Source: Candidatus Zixiibacteriota bacterium
GTDB lineage: Bacteria; RBG-13-66-14; B26-G2; WVWN01
Assembly (NCBI GenBank): GCA_030613505.1
Contig: JAUWLW010000005.1
Span: forward strand, 1 to 64,000
Reading direction: 5' to 3'
Length of the DNA: 64,000 nucleotides
Shown: positions 33,041-42,206 of the stretch, in pieces
How the letters are laid out: the number at the start of each line of letters is the position of its first letter
How positions within the stretch are numbered: the stretch's first letter is position 1
The notes under the pieces: generated by a model
Seen by the model: only the letters and a program-made list of their open reading frames with translations
Database searches by the model: none
Told to the model about the DNA's origin: nothing
Program-made: the position numbers and the translations under genes

Positions 33041-33967
33041 TCAATGTCCCAGGTTTTCGCAAAAGACGTCGTTCGAACCGGTCGAACAAGGTTCTTCCTC
33101 GAGCTGGAGGGTGGTGTGGTTAATTTTAAACTCGGCCGCCAACGCGTCCTCCGCGGCGCGCCTTACCGCGTCGCCGCCTCCCTCGCAGACGACGAGGTGG
33201 GCCGACAGGTTCGTGATGTGCGAGCAGAGCGCCCAGACGTGGAGGTCGTGTACGGCCGTCACGCCCTCCACCGCCGCCAGCGCCCGGGCGACGTCGCGCG
33301 GCCGCACGCCGGGAGGCGTGCCCTCGAAGAGAATCCGGAGCGCGTCCCGCACCAGCCGCCCCGCGCCCCATAGGAGCAGGCCACCGATAGCGAGCGCCAG
33401 AAGGGGATCGACGACGTACCACCCGGTAAAAATGACTATTACCGCGCCGACGATCACCGCCGCCGACGCCAGCGCGTCGCCGATGACGTGTAGAAAAGCA
33501 CCGCGGATATTTATATCGGCGCCGACGTGCCGCCGGAGTAGAAGCGCAACGGCGGCGTTCCCCACCAGGCCCGCGGCCGCGAACACCAGCAGCCCTACGC
33601 CCTTCACCGGCGCAGGCTCCAACAGCCGGCCGACGCCCTCCACGAAGATAAAGGCCGCGACGGCTATGAGCGTTACGCCGTTAATCAAGGCCGCGAAGAC
33701 CTCGGCTCGATGCCAACCGAAGGTGCGTCGCTCGTCCGCCGGCCGGCGCGCCAAGAGCAGCGCCCCCAGCGACAGCGTGAGCGCAAACACGTCCATAAAA
33801 ACGTGCGCCGCGTCGGAGAGCAGCGCCAGGCTACCGGTCCATATCCCGCCGACGATCTCGCCGGCCAGGATCAGCGTCGTAAGGGATATGGCCCAGGCGA
33901 GGCGCCGGGCCGGCTGCCCGGAGGGCAACGCCGAAACGCCGTGGTCTTTGTGGACGTGCTCAGGCAA
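33041..33967 (-). CDS. Cation diffusion facilitator (zinc/cadmium efflux)
   Basis: 308 residues from a TTG at 33967, five bases after the topA stop, with GAAGAGGA upstream. The N-terminus is histidine-rich (EHVHKDHG). Six membrane helices follow with the metal-site motifs SDAAHVFMDVFAL in helix 2 and HVIGDALASAAVI in helix 5. The C-terminal cytoplasmic domain has VHDLHVWALCSH and a late Cys/Glu stretch. CDF proteins export Zn2+ or similar ions by proton exchange. Start choice is inferred: upstream codons overlap topA. Confidence 0.9.
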   Translation of the reverse strand: MPEHVHKDHGVSALPSGQPARRLAWAISLTTLILAGEIVGGIWTGSLALLSDAAHVFMDVFALTLSLGALLLARRPADERRTFGWHRAEVFAALINGVTLIAVAAFIFVEGVGRLLEPAPVKGVGLLVFAAAGLVGNAAVALLLRRHVGADINIRGAFLHVIGDALASAAVIVGAVIVIFTGWYVVDPLLALAIGGLLLWGAGRLVRDALRILFEGTPPGVRPRDVARALAAVEGVTAVHDLHVWALCSHITNLSAHLVVCEGGGDAVRRAAEDALAAEFKINHTTLQLEEEPCSTGSNDVFCENLGH

Positions 33968-33971
33968 GACG

Positions 33972-36218
33972 TTAGTCCTCTTCGCCCGGGCCGCGATAAC
34001 CGCAGCTCTTCTTGGCGCAATACTTCCCGCGCTTCCCCTCAAGGAGGTACGGCGCGCCGCAGGCCGGGCATTCCTCATTTACCGGGACGGCGTTGGCGGT
34101 AAAGTCGCACTCCGGGTATTTCTCGCAGCCGTAAAAGCGGCGATTGCGCTTGCCCCGCCGCTCCACTACCTGGCCGCCGCACTTGGGGCACTTGGCGTCC
34201 ACTTTTTTACGAAGCGGGCGGGTGTTCTTGCACTCCGGGTAGTTGTCGCAAGCGAGGAACTCACCGTACCGGCCGCGCTTTACTACCATTGCGCCGCCGC
34301 ACTTCTCGCAAGTCTCGCCGGTGTCCTCGGCCTCGACCGCGACCACCTTACCGTCTTCGTCGCGTTCGAAGTTCATCGTCTGGCCGCAATCGGTATAATC
34401 CTCGCACCGCAAATACTTCCCGAACCTGCCCCACCGCACTTCCATCTTCCCGCCGCACTTGGGACAATCTACGTCGGTGCGCTCCGCCGCTTCGTCGCGC
34501 ACCGCGTCCATGACGTCGGCCGCCTGCGCCAGGTCGGCGGCGAACGGGCCGTAGAAGTCGGCCAGCACCGCGTCCCACTCCGCGCGGCCCTCCTCGACGG
34601 CGTCGAGCTGCGACTCCACCTTGGCCGTAAATTTCACGTCGAAGATGTCCGGGAAAGACGCCACGAGCAGCGCGTTCACCAACTTGCCGAGCTCGGTGGG
34701 GTAGAACGCCCGCCGGACGCGTTCGACGTACTTGCGGTCGATAATGGTCGCCACCGTGGGGGCGTACGTGCTGGGGCGGCCTATGCCGTACTTCTCCAGC
34801 GCCTGGACCAGCGACGCGTCGTTGTAGCGCGGGGGCGGCTTCGTGAAATGTTGCTCGGGCGTGGCGTCGGCCAACGAGACCTCGTCACCCGCCGCCAGCG
34901 AAGGCAGGAGCTCGCCGGCGCCGGTCTCGCGCGGCGTAACCTTCATGAAACCCGGAAACTTGAGCGCTTGCGTCAGCGCGCGGAAGAGGTACCCGCCGCC
35001 CTCAAGCGTAGCGGTCGCGGTGTCGAAGACGGCGTCCGCCATCTGCGACGCCACGAACGTGCGGTAGATAAGGTCGTACAGTTTAAACTGGTCGGGCGTG
35101 AGATGCTCCTTAACCGCTTCGGGCTCTCGCCCCGCGTCGGTGGGGCGAACGGCCTCGTGAGCTTCCTGGGCGCCGCGGCGGGAGCGATAGAAGCGCGGCT
35201 TGGCCGGTAAGTAATCGGAGCCGAACTGTTTTTCGATATGCTTCCGGCACGCGGCCGCCGCAGACGACGCCACCCGCACCGAATCGGTCCGCATGTAGGT
35301 TATAAGGCCCACGCGGTCGCCGCCGCCGACGTCGACGCCCTCGTAAAGCACCTGGGCCAGCGCCATGGTCTTTCTGCCGGTAAAGCCGAATTGCCTGGCC
35401 CCGGCTTGTTGCAGTTTACTCGTGGTGAACGGCGGTACCGGCGAACGGCGCTTCTCGCCGCGCTCGTACGCCGTGACGGTGAAGCGTTGCTTGAGTATCT
35501 TGTCGCGTTCGGCTTGCGCGTCGGCCTCGTTCGCCAGGCGGCGCCGGTATTTGACCAGCCGCCCGGGCGCCATCAACGTCTCGCCGTCTATGGAGACGAG
35601 CGACGCGGCGAAGCGCTCGCCGGCCGCCGTCTCGAATTCGGCCCCCAGAGTCCAATATTCATCGGCGACGAAGTTTTCGATTTCCTCTTCGCGCTCGCAG
35701 ATAAGCCGCACGGCCACGGACTGGACGCGGCCGGCGGAAAGGCCGGTCGTAACCTTCTTCCACAATATGGGGCTGACCTGGTACCCGACGAGGCGGTCCA
35801 GTATGCGGCGGGCCTGCTGCGCCGCGACCAGGCGGAGGTCCAGCTCGCGCGGTTCGGCCACCGCCGCCTTCACCGCCTCCGCCGTTATCTCGTTAAACGA
35901 TACGCGCCGCGCGCGGTCGCCGTTCAACTGTTGCGAGAGATGGTACGCTATGGCTTCGCCCTCGCGGTCCGGGTCCGTGGCCAAATAGATTACGTCCGCG
36001 GCCTCGGCCGCCTTGGCAAGGGTTTTCAATATTTTCTTCTGCGCCGGCGTGGATTCGTACGTGGGTTCGAAGCCCTTCGATACGTCGACGCCGAGCGAAG
36101 ACTTCGGGAGGTCCGCAACGTGGCCCTGGCAAGACTTTACGGCGTAACCCTTGCCGAGTATCTTGGCGATGGTCTTGACCTTAGCGGCCGATTCGACGAT
36201 TATTAATTTTTTACCCAT
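33972..36218 (-). CDS. topA: DNA topoisomerase I
   Basis: 748 residues. N-terminal TOPRIM domain (KLIIVESAAKVKTIAKILG; ATDPDREGEAIAYHL), the active-site tyrosine in GLITYMRTDS, and the toroid-forming domains. The C-terminal region carries four zinc-ribbon modules (CPKCGGKMEV...; CEKCGGAMVV...; CPKCGGQVVE...; CPACGAPYLL...), each with two Cys pairs. It relaxes negatively supercoiled DNA. It is 10 bases downstream of dprA and followed by the CDF gene; dprA-topA is a common bacterial neighbour pair. Confidence 0.97.
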   Translation of the reverse strand: MGKKLIIVESAAKVKTIAKILGKGYAVKSCQGHVADLPKSSLGVDVSKGFEPTYESTPAQKKILKTLAKAAEAADVIYLATDPDREGEAIAYHLSQQLNGDRARRVSFNEITAEAVKAAVAEPRELDLRLVAAQQARRILDRLVGYQVSPILWKKVTTGLSAGRVQSVAVRLICEREEEIENFVADEYWTLGAEFETAAGERFAASLVSIDGETLMAPGRLVKYRRRLANEADAQAERDKILKQRFTVTAYERGEKRRSPVPPFTTSKLQQAGARQFGFTGRKTMALAQVLYEGVDVGGGDRVGLITYMRTDSVRVASSAAAACRKHIEKQFGSDYLPAKPRFYRSRRGAQEAHEAVRPTDAGREPEAVKEHLTPDQFKLYDLIYRTFVASQMADAVFDTATATLEGGGYLFRALTQALKFPGFMKVTPRETGAGELLPSLAAGDEVSLADATPEQHFTKPPPRYNDASLVQALEKYGIGRPSTYAPTVATIIDRKYVERVRRAFYPTELGKLVNALLVASFPDIFDVKFTAKVESQLDAVEEGRAEWDAVLADFYGPFAADLAQAADVMDAVRDEAAERTDVDCPKCGGKMEVRWGRFGKYLRCEDYTDCGQTMNFERDEDGKVVAVEAEDTGETCEKCGGAMVVKRGRYGEFLACDNYPECKNTRPLRKKVDAKCPKCGGQVVERRGKRNRRFYGCEKYPECDFTANAVPVNEECPACGAPYLLEGKRGKYCAKKSCGYRGPGEED

Positions 36219-36228
36219 AAGGAATACG

Positions 36229-37347
36229 CTACATGAAGACGCGCCGGTAGTTATTACCCGGGAGCTTCTCGACCAGGCCGGCGATCTCGAGGGCCAACAA
36301 CGCGGCCGCGGCTCGAGACGGGTCCCACCCGGCGCGGGCCGCGACCTCGTCGGCCGGCATCGGTTCGCCGCCGACGTATTTTAAAAGCTCCTGCTCGTCG
36401 GCGCCCAACGACGCCACGTCTACCGTCGGCCCCGCCGCCCGGCGCCCTCCCGCGCGCGAAAATTGTGGCGCGACCTCCTCCAAGATTTCTTCGGCCGAGC
36501 CGACCGGCTTGGCGCCGCCCGCGATAAGCCGCCGGCAGCCGTCGCTCGCCGGCGAAAAGATGCTGCCCGGCACCGCGAAGACCTCCCGGCCTTGCTCCGC
36601 GGCGTGGTAGCCGGTTATGAGGGCGCCGCTACGCTCTCCCGCCTCAACGACCAGGACGCCGGTCGTCAGGCCGCTTATTATCCGGTTGCGGCGCGGGAAG
36701 TTCTGCGCTTCGGGGCGGGCCGACGGTGGAAACTCCGAAACGACGAGCCCTCTTTCGCATATTTCACCGTACAAGCTTTTGTTCTCGGACGGATAGACGA
36801 CGTCGGCGCCGCACCCGAGAACGGCGACCGTCACGCCGCCCGTCTTAAGCGCGGCCCGATGGGCGCAGGTATCTATGCCTCGCGCCATACCGCTCACGAT
36901 GGTTACGCCGGCCTCGGCGAGCGATTCGCATATGAACGCCGTCGCGCGTTCGCCGTAGTCGGTAGGCCGTCGCGTGCCCACGGCCGCGATGGCCGGCGGC
37001 GCCAAGCGGTCCAACGAGCCCAGATAATAAAGCACGGGCGGCGGGTCGTATATGGCGGCGAGCGGCTCCGGATAATCGTCGTCGCCCCATATAAGGCACC
37101 TCAAGCCCAAGGCCTCCGCTTGGGCCATCTCGTCCTCGACTTCCTTCCACCCGTCGAACGTGGCGAGCGCTCGCGCCCGTTCGTCGCCGACGCCCATAAC
37201 CGCGGCGAGCTCGTCGAAGGTTTTCGTAAAAACCGCCGCGGGGTTGCCGAAGGTTTCCAGAAGGCGCCGGAAAAATACGCTTCCGATGCCCGGTACGCGG
37301 GCCAAGGCCAACGTGGCCCGCACGCGCTCGTGCCGATCAGCCTCCAT
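36229..37347 (-). CDS. dprA: DNA processing protein DprA/Smf
   Basis: 372 residues. N-terminal helical region (ARVPGIGSVFFRRLLETFG), then the Rossmann-like DprA core: AAVGTRRPTDYGERAT, IVSGMARGIDTCAHRAAL, VLGCGADVVYPSENKSL, SEFPPSARPEAQNFPRRNRI and PGSIFSPASDGCRRLI. The C-terminal 60 residues form a winged-helix domain (LGADEQELLKYVGGEPMPAD). DprA loads RecA onto incoming single-stranded DNA in natural transformation. It precedes topA in the same direction. No comE genes are in the window. Confidence 0.95.
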   Translation of the reverse strand: MEADRHERVRATLALARVPGIGSVFFRRLLETFGNPAAVFTKTFDELAAVMGVGDERARALATFDGWKEVEDEMAQAEALGLRCLIWGDDDYPEPLAAIYDPPPVLYYLGSLDRLAPPAIAAVGTRRPTDYGERATAFICESLAEAGVTIVSGMARGIDTCAHRAALKTGGVTVAVLGCGADVVYPSENKSLYGEICERGLVVSEFPPSARPEAQNFPRRNRIISGLTTGVLVVEAGERSGALITGYHAAEQGREVFAVPGSIFSPASDGCRRLIAGGAKPVGSAEEILEEVAPQFSRAGGRRAAGPTVDVASLGADEQELLKYVGGEPMPADEVAARAGWDPSRAAAALLALEIAGLVEKLPGNNYRRVFM

Positions 37348-37410
37348 TTAGGCCGGATTGTATTCGAAGCCGCCGGGGCTGTCAAGATAAAATTAACGAA
37401 TCGTATACGC

Positions 37411-37439
37411 TTGACCGCGTCGCCGCTGTATGTTATTCG
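37411..37439 (+). promoter_or_regulatory. Weak promoter of the outer-membrane protein gene, probably leaderless
   Basis: TTGACC (37411-37416), 17 bases, TATTCG (37434-37439). Start would fall about three bases before the ATG at 37449, and no Shine-Dalgarno site is present. Confidence 0.35.
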
Positions 37440-37448
37440 TTAAAATCA

Positions 37449-38231
37449 ATGAATAGATTCCCCGTAACCTTGTCCATATTCGCGGTCTTTGCGGCCGCCG
37501 TCCTCGCGCAACAGGAGGGGACCGAACCCGAGCCCACGCCCACCGTTCAATATCTACCGGCCTACGTGTTCCCCGCGGTCTACGTGTACGGCGGCGCGGC
37601 GTGGGGGCCGTCGTACGACGCCGCGCCGGATATCACCGGGAGGGCCGCCGCCATCGGCCTGAACGAACCGCTCGGTGACATTGGAACGCTTTCCGCTATC
37701 GGCGTAACGTTCGACTTCTTCGTCGGCCCGTACGTTGCCGCCTCTCTCAAAATGACGCACGAACAGGCTCGCCGCCGTAAAACCGCTCTGAAATATGACT
37801 ACTTCACCTTTCCAAAAATGCCGCCGCCCCTCACGCCTTCGGGGCCCGTCGAGGAGCATCTCGCCTACAAATTCCAAAACATAGATTACAAAATAGCGCT
37901 CAAATACGTACCTTTCCCCCATTGGCCGGTTACGCCGTACGCGTCCGCGGGCGTGGGCGGCAACCTGACGTCGATGGACGTAGACGATCAGGTCTCGGAC
38001 GCCGTGCTTCAAAAACGCGAGGGCGGCGCCCTCTTGACGACGGGTTGGTTCCAACAGTACTCCTTCGACTGGGCCGTCTTCGCCGGTATCCAGGTGAACC
38101 TGGGCGACAACCTGTTCCTTATCACGGAATACAACTACGACCGCCAATTCCGCGAACACGAGGTCGCGGGCTACAAATACCGCACCGGCCTCCAAGGCCT
38201 TTACGCCGGCGGGGGATGGCGGTTCCTTTAG
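37449..38231 (+). CDS. Predicted outer-membrane beta-barrel protein
   Basis: 260 residues. Signal peptide (1-20, cut near VLAQ), a short Pro/Glu linker, then alternating strands with aromatic ends (GVTFDFFVGPYVAASLKM; DYKIALKYVPF; YASAGVGGNLT; FAGIQVNLGDNLFLITEYNY) and a closing GLYAGGGWRFL. The OmpA/OmpW-like barrel pattern is clear but no specific family is. It is followed after 12 bases by a glycosyltransferase 9 gene. No recognisable function. Confidence 0.7.
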   Translation: MNRFPVTLSIFAVFAAAVLAQQEGTEPEPTPTVQYLPAYVFPAVYVYGGAAWGPSYDAAPDITGRAAAIGLNEPLGDIGTLSAIGVTFDFFVGPYVAASLKMTHEQARRRKTALKYDYFTFPKMPPPLTPSGPVEEHLAYKFQNIDYKIALKYVPFPHWPVTPYASAGVGGNLTSMDVDDQVSDAVLQKREGGALLTTGWFQQYSFDWAVFAGIQVNLGDNLFLITEYNYDRQFREHEVAGYKYRTGLQGLYAGGGWRFL

Positions 38232-38243
38232 GTTAAACGTGCC

Positions 38244-39284
38244 ATGAGGCTTATCGCGATAAAGACCCACGCCGCCGGGGACCTCCTGCTGACAACGCCG
38301 GCCCTCCGCGCGCTGCGACGCGGCTTCCCGGAAGCCGACCTGGTCCTTTTGACGGGGCGAGCCAACGTCAACGTCGCCGGCGCGATCCCCGACGTGGACG
38401 CGTACATGTTCGTGGACGAGAAGGTCGCGTTCAAACCCAACCCCCTCACGACGTACCGGCTGGCCAAAGACGTTAAAAACTCCGGAGCGGACGTAGCGTT
38501 TCTCTTCCAACCGTGGCCGGGGTTGGCGCGAATACTACATTTGGGAGGCGCAACCGTGTACGCACCGTTTGCCGAACGGAAACCGCCCAGATACCTGGCG
38601 GGCGGCGCACCTTGGCAACCGAACGCCGACAAATATATCGCCCAAAATTACGTCGAGGTGGCCGAAGCGGCGGGCTGTGCCCGCGACGACTTACGACTCG
38701 ACTTCGTAATCCCGCACGGCGTCCCGACGGCGGCCGAAATCACCGGGATTAAAAAAAAGAAGAAGTACGTGGCGCTGGTGCCGTCGGGAGGGAGGAACCC
38801 GCGCGAAACCGTCGTCGCGAAAGTGCCGCCGGCGTACTTCTTCGTGGAGATCGCCGATTTTATCAAGAAAGAAACCGGCCGCCCCGTCGTGCTGGTGGGC
38901 GGACCGCACGACCGGGAGAGGTGCGCCGCCGTAGCCGCTAAAGCGGGTAACCCGAATGTCATAAACCTCGCCGGCAAAACGGATATATTCGAAAGCGCCA
39001 GGGTAATCGACGGCGCGGCCTACTTAATAACCGTCGACTCGCTACCCCTACACGTTGGCGTTGCCCTGAAGAAGCCAACCCTCGGCCTCTTCGCTCCCAC
39101 CAACCCGGACGCGCTCCTCCCCCGCGACGGACCCGCCGCGGCCGTCACCGCCGAATTGGAATGCGCCCCCTGCTACGCCAACGCGCCCTCCCCTCGCTGC
39201 AAACGCCCTTTCAAGTACGAATGCCGCGAACGCATCCCGCTAGCGCCGGTCAAAGAATATATCTTGAAGCGCGAGAAAAAATAA
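38244..39284 (+). CDS. Glycosyltransferase family 9 (heptosyltransferase-like)
   Basis: 346 residues. GT9 signature at the N-terminus: IKTHAAGDLLLTTPALRALR and ADLVLLTGRAN; C-terminal nucleotide-sugar part has VALVPSGGRNPRETV, PVVLVGGPHDRERCAA, NLAGKTDIFE and LITVDSLPLHVGVAL. CAPCYANAPSPRCKR near the end matches the cysteine-containing tail often seen in this family. It would add heptose or a related sugar to lipopolysaccharide core, which supports a diderm envelope. A weak AGGTT precedes the ATG. Confidence 0.92.
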   Translation: MRLIAIKTHAAGDLLLTTPALRALRRGFPEADLVLLTGRANVNVAGAIPDVDAYMFVDEKVAFKPNPLTTYRLAKDVKNSGADVAFLFQPWPGLARILHLGGATVYAPFAERKPPRYLAGGAPWQPNADKYIAQNYVEVAEAAGCARDDLRLDFVIPHGVPTAAEITGIKKKKKYVALVPSGGRNPRETVVAKVPPAYFFVEIADFIKKETGRPVVLVGGPHDRERCAAVAAKAGNPNVINLAGKTDIFESARVIDGAAYLITVDSLPLHVGVALKKPTLGLFAPTNPDALLPRDGPAAAVTAELECAPCYANAPSPRCKRPFKYECRERIPLAPVKEYILKREKK

Positions 39285-39425
39285 GTTATAATACATAATA
39301 TAAACAGTCATATTTACCGAAAACGGGCGGCGTTCCGGGATGCGCGAGCGATAAGCGGCTCGAGCCGAGAGGACTGCGGACGCTGGTCGCCCGACGTTCA
39401 ACGCTCGAGTTACGGGGAGAAAAGA

Positions 39426-40448
39426 ATGCGCGGTTGGATATTCTTAACGCTGGGGGCGGCGGCCGCGGCCCTGGTAATGTCCTGCGGCGAAGACGAGGTT
39501 ACGACCCCCACCGCTTCGGTGGGCTCCTGGACCGTCATCGAGCCGCCGTACGAAGGGGCGTGGACCCACTGCGACGTCCAAGCAGACGGCACCGTATGGG
39601 CAACGGTCCTTTTGGCGGACTCTAAACGCGCCGCGGTGGTCCGCTATAAAGACGGCGCCTGGGGCATAAAAAAATTCGAGCCCGTCGTCACGGAAGCGCT
39701 GAATGACATCCTCATGTTCGACGGCGGCCGCGGCTGGGCCTGCGGCAACGGCGGCGCGCTCCTCGATTACCGCGGCGGCCAATGGTTCCTCACCCGCCTT
39801 TACAACGATTTAGAATATCTGCACCTGGGCGGCGTCGACGCCTCCCACGTCTGGGTAAACGCCATCTCCCGGCCGTACGGCGTGCCGGCGATCTTCCACT
39901 ACGACGGCAGCCAATGGCGCGAGGCGGAGAAGCCGCGAGGTTATACGAGCTTCGGGCCATTTTACATGACGGCGGCCGACGCCGGCTTCATGGTCGCCCG
40001 GGGAGAAGCGGGCGACGAAGTCTTCAAGTTGCGCGGAACGCGTTGGGAGCCGGCTTTGACGTTCAACGAAAATCTGCATCTGTACGACATAGCCGGCGAC
40101 GGCGCCATAACGTACGCGGTGGGCGAACGCCGGCTGGCGAGGGAAAAGCTCGGCCGCGTCTACCAGCTGACGCCCGAGCTCCGGAACATTACGCCCGCCA
40201 TCCTGGCTTCGGAAGAATATTATTACCGGGCGTGTTACGCCGACCACCTCGGCGGCTTGTGGGTAGCCGCCGCGCCCTACCGCCCCATAACCGCGGTTTA
40301 TAGGCTGCTTTACTGGGACGGCCGGCGTTGGACGGAGGCCGCCGTGGCCAACAAGACGAGTGCCGTTCCCCGCTTCTTCGACATCGAATTCGTCGACGGC
40401 GCCGGCTGGGCCGTGGGCGGGACGACCTTCGCCCGCTATCGAAAGTAA
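39426..40448 (+). CDS. Propeller-like lipoprotein, tandem paralogue A
   Basis: 340 residues. ATG after GGGGAGAAAA. Lipoprotein signal with lipobox VMSC (Cys20) followed by GEDEVTTPT. The mature protein has repeated W/GWA elements (GGRGWACGNGGALLDYRGGQW; GLWVAAAPYR; GAGWAVGG.T.ARY), typical of BNR/Asp-box or YCF48-like propellers. Its C-terminus reads AGWAVGGTTFARYRK, similar to paralogue B (40701-41726) with which it shares about half its residues by eye. It is followed by a palindromic terminator. The function is unknown; probably exposed on the outer or inner membrane. Confidence 0.75.
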   Translation: MRGWIFLTLGAAAAALVMSCGEDEVTTPTASVGSWTVIEPPYEGAWTHCDVQADGTVWATVLLADSKRAAVVRYKDGAWGIKKFEPVVTEALNDILMFDGGRGWACGNGGALLDYRGGQWFLTRLYNDLEYLHLGGVDASHVWVNAISRPYGVPAIFHYDGSQWREAEKPRGYTSFGPFYMTAADAGFMVARGEAGDEVFKLRGTRWEPALTFNENLHLYDIAGDGAITYAVGERRLAREKLGRVYQLTPELRNITPAILASEEYYYRACYADHLGGLWVAAAPYRPITAVYRLLYWDGRRWTEAAVANKTSAVPRFFDIEFVDGAGWAVGGTTFARYRK

Positions 40449-40461
40449 CGTTGAATTATAT

Positions 40462-40486
40462 AGCCGGCCTTAAGGCCGGCTTTTTC
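40462..40486 (+). terminator. Terminator of lipoprotein A
   Basis: AGCCGGCCTTAAGGCCGGCT followed by T5: a 10-bp perfect palindrome stem. The same palindrome ends the paralogous gene. Confidence 0.9.
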
Positions 40487-40538
40487 TTTACGCGATATTA
40501 GCCCACCGGCCCATAATTTCCTCCGCCAACAGAGAGTA

Positions 40539-40567
40539 TTGCCAAAATAACAGAAATATGTTAATAA
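40539..40567 (+). promoter_or_regulatory. Promoter of lipoprotein B
   Basis: TTGCCA (40539-40544), 17 bases, TAATAA (40562-40567). A leader of about 125 bases follows, in which I see no known riboswitch. Confidence 0.5.
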
Positions 40568-40700
40568 TATAACAAGCGGGGGCCGGCATTACCCACGAAT
40601 AGATAAATCTGGGATAGGCTCCCTACCCCGTCATTTTCTACGACCGGGGATAGAATGTCAACGGGCGCACCGCCGAGGGGTACGAATAAAAGGAGGGACC

Positions 40701-41726
40701 ATGAACTATACAAAAATCTGCGCGGCAGTCCTATCGTTCGCGGTTTTGACGATATGCTGCGGCGAAGAGGAAACTACCACGCCCGAGCTGGGGGCGTGGA
40801 CTTTTTTCGCGCCGCCGTACAAAGGCGCCTGGAACCATTGCGACGTCCAACCGGACGGTATTTTCTGGGGTGCGGTACGACTTGACGGCTCAGGCCGCGC
40901 CGCAATCGTGCGCTTCGACGGCGCGTCCTGGTCCAAAAGAGAATTCGAACCGTCGGTTACGGAAGCGTTGAACGCGGTCCTGATGTTCGCCGACGGCTCG
41001 GGATGGGCGTGCGGCAATAACGGCGCGCTGTTGGAACGCCGCGACGGCGAGTGGGAGTTGCACCGGCCTTACGACGACGTAGATTACTACTACCTTAGCG
41101 CGACAAGCTCCGCCCGCGTATGGGCGGTCGGCCAAGCGACCGTATATCCACGGAGCTATTTGCCGGTAATACTTTACTACGAAGGTGGCCGGTGGCACGA
41201 AGCCGCCAAACCGTCGGGTTATACAAGCTTCGGGCCGGTGGTCATTACGCCTAGCGGCGGGTACCTCGTAGCGCGCCGGAGCGAAGGCGACGAAATACTG
41301 CGCCTTTCCGGGAAGACGTGGGGGCAACCGGTAACGCTCGAGAGATCTCTCCGCTTATACGGCCTCGCGGCCGCCGGCGGCTATGCCTTCGCGGTAGGAG
41401 AGGAAAGGCCGAGCTCCGTAAAGCGCGGGGCGGTATTTCAGTTAACCCCGAGCGTCCGCGACATAACGCCCAACGTCCCTTCGCCCGCCGACTACTACTA
41501 CCGCGCGGCGTACGCTACTCCCGACGGACGCCTGTGGGTATCGGCGGCCCCGTACGGGCCCGGCGGTCGCGACTATAAACTACTTTACTGGGACGGCGAC
41601 GCCTGGTACGAAGCCGCGGTAACCAACCGAACGGGGATTACGACGCGCGTCTTCGAGTTCGGCTTCGCAACCGGCGCGGGGTGGGCCGTCGGCGGCGAAA
41701 CGTACGCTCGATACCAGGAACCGTAA
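40701..41726 (+). CDS. Propeller-like lipoprotein, tandem paralogue B
   Basis: 341 residues. ATG eight bases after AAAGGAGGG. Lipobox ICC near Cys17/18, then GEEETTTPE. The repeat pattern follows paralogue A throughout: GSGWACGNNGALLERRDGEW, YTSFGPVVIT, AVGEERP, LWVSAAPYGPG and a closing AGWAVGGETYARYQEP. Different codons between the copies indicate an old duplication. It has its own promoter. A role in surface binding is a guess from the propeller pattern; nothing specific is visible. Confidence 0.75.
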   Translation: MNYTKICAAVLSFAVLTICCGEEETTTPELGAWTFFAPPYKGAWNHCDVQPDGIFWGAVRLDGSGRAAIVRFDGASWSKREFEPSVTEALNAVLMFADGSGWACGNNGALLERRDGEWELHRPYDDVDYYYLSATSSARVWAVGQATVYPRSYLPVILYYEGGRWHEAAKPSGYTSFGPVVITPSGGYLVARRSEGDEILRLSGKTWGQPVTLERSLRLYGLAAAGGYAFAVGEERPSSVKRGAVFQLTPSVRDITPNVPSPADYYYRAAYATPDGRLWVSAAPYGPGGRDYKLLYWDGDAWYEAAVTNRTGITTRVFEFGFATGAGWAVGGETYARYQEP

Positions 41727-41733
41727 ATGCGAA

Positions 41734-41758
41734 AGCCGGCCTTAAGGCCGGCTTTTTT
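41734..41758. terminator. Terminator shared by lipoprotein B and rpiB (convergent)
   Basis: AGCCGGCCTTAAGGCCGGCT with T6, identical in stem to that at 40462. It touches the last base pairs of rpiB. Confidence 0.85.
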
Positions 41759-42206
41759 ATTTGGCGTAATCGCCCTCGATAGCTTTTATCTTGTCCACCC
41801 TTCGGGCGTGGCGGCCGCCCTCGAACGGCGTCTCGAGCCAAACGGCCAGCATCTCCCGGGCGTAATGGAAACCCGTCTGGTCTCCCGAGAGGACCAGGAC
41901 GTTGGCGTCGTTGTCGGCGCGCGTCAGCCGGGCCATGTAGACGGTCCAACATAGCGCCGCGCGGACGCCGGGCACCTTATTGGCCGCCATCGACATGCCG
42001 AGGCCGGTGGCGCACACCAGGACGCCGCGCTCGGCCTCGCCCCGCGCCACCGCCTCCGCCGCGGCCCGGCCGAAGTCCACGTAGTCGCACGACTCCTCGC
42101 CGTCGGTGCCGAAGTCGACGACGTCATGACCCATCTCCGCGGCGACGCCCTTCAAGTACTCTTTCAGCGGGTAGCCGCGGTGGTCGGCCGCGAAAGCTAT
42201 CTTCAT
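41757..42206 (-). CDS. rpiB: Ribose 5-phosphate isomerase B
   Basis: 149 residues from the ATG at 42206, overlapping the glyA stop (ATGA). RpiB/LacAB fold: [18 protein letters not shown] with D8-H9, [16 protein letters not shown], the catalytic-loop [17 protein letters not shown] with Cys, and R/L-rich end. It interconverts ribulose- and ribose-5-phosphate. The glyA-rpiB order is frequent in bacteria. The usual length is about 145-150. Confidence 0.95.
   Translation of the reverse strand: MKIAFAADHRGYPLKEYLKGVAAEMGHDVVDFGTDGEESCDYVDFGRAAAEAVARGEAERGVLVCATGLGMSMAANKVPGVRAALCWTVYMARLTRADNDANVLVLSGDQTGFHYAREMLAVWLETPFEGGRHARRVDKIKAIEGDYAK

Noticed and set aside
33021..35210. 729-codon plus-strand frame opposite the cation efflux and topA genes
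   Set aside because: Both opposite genes are unmistakable families; the plus product is low-complexity shadow coding.
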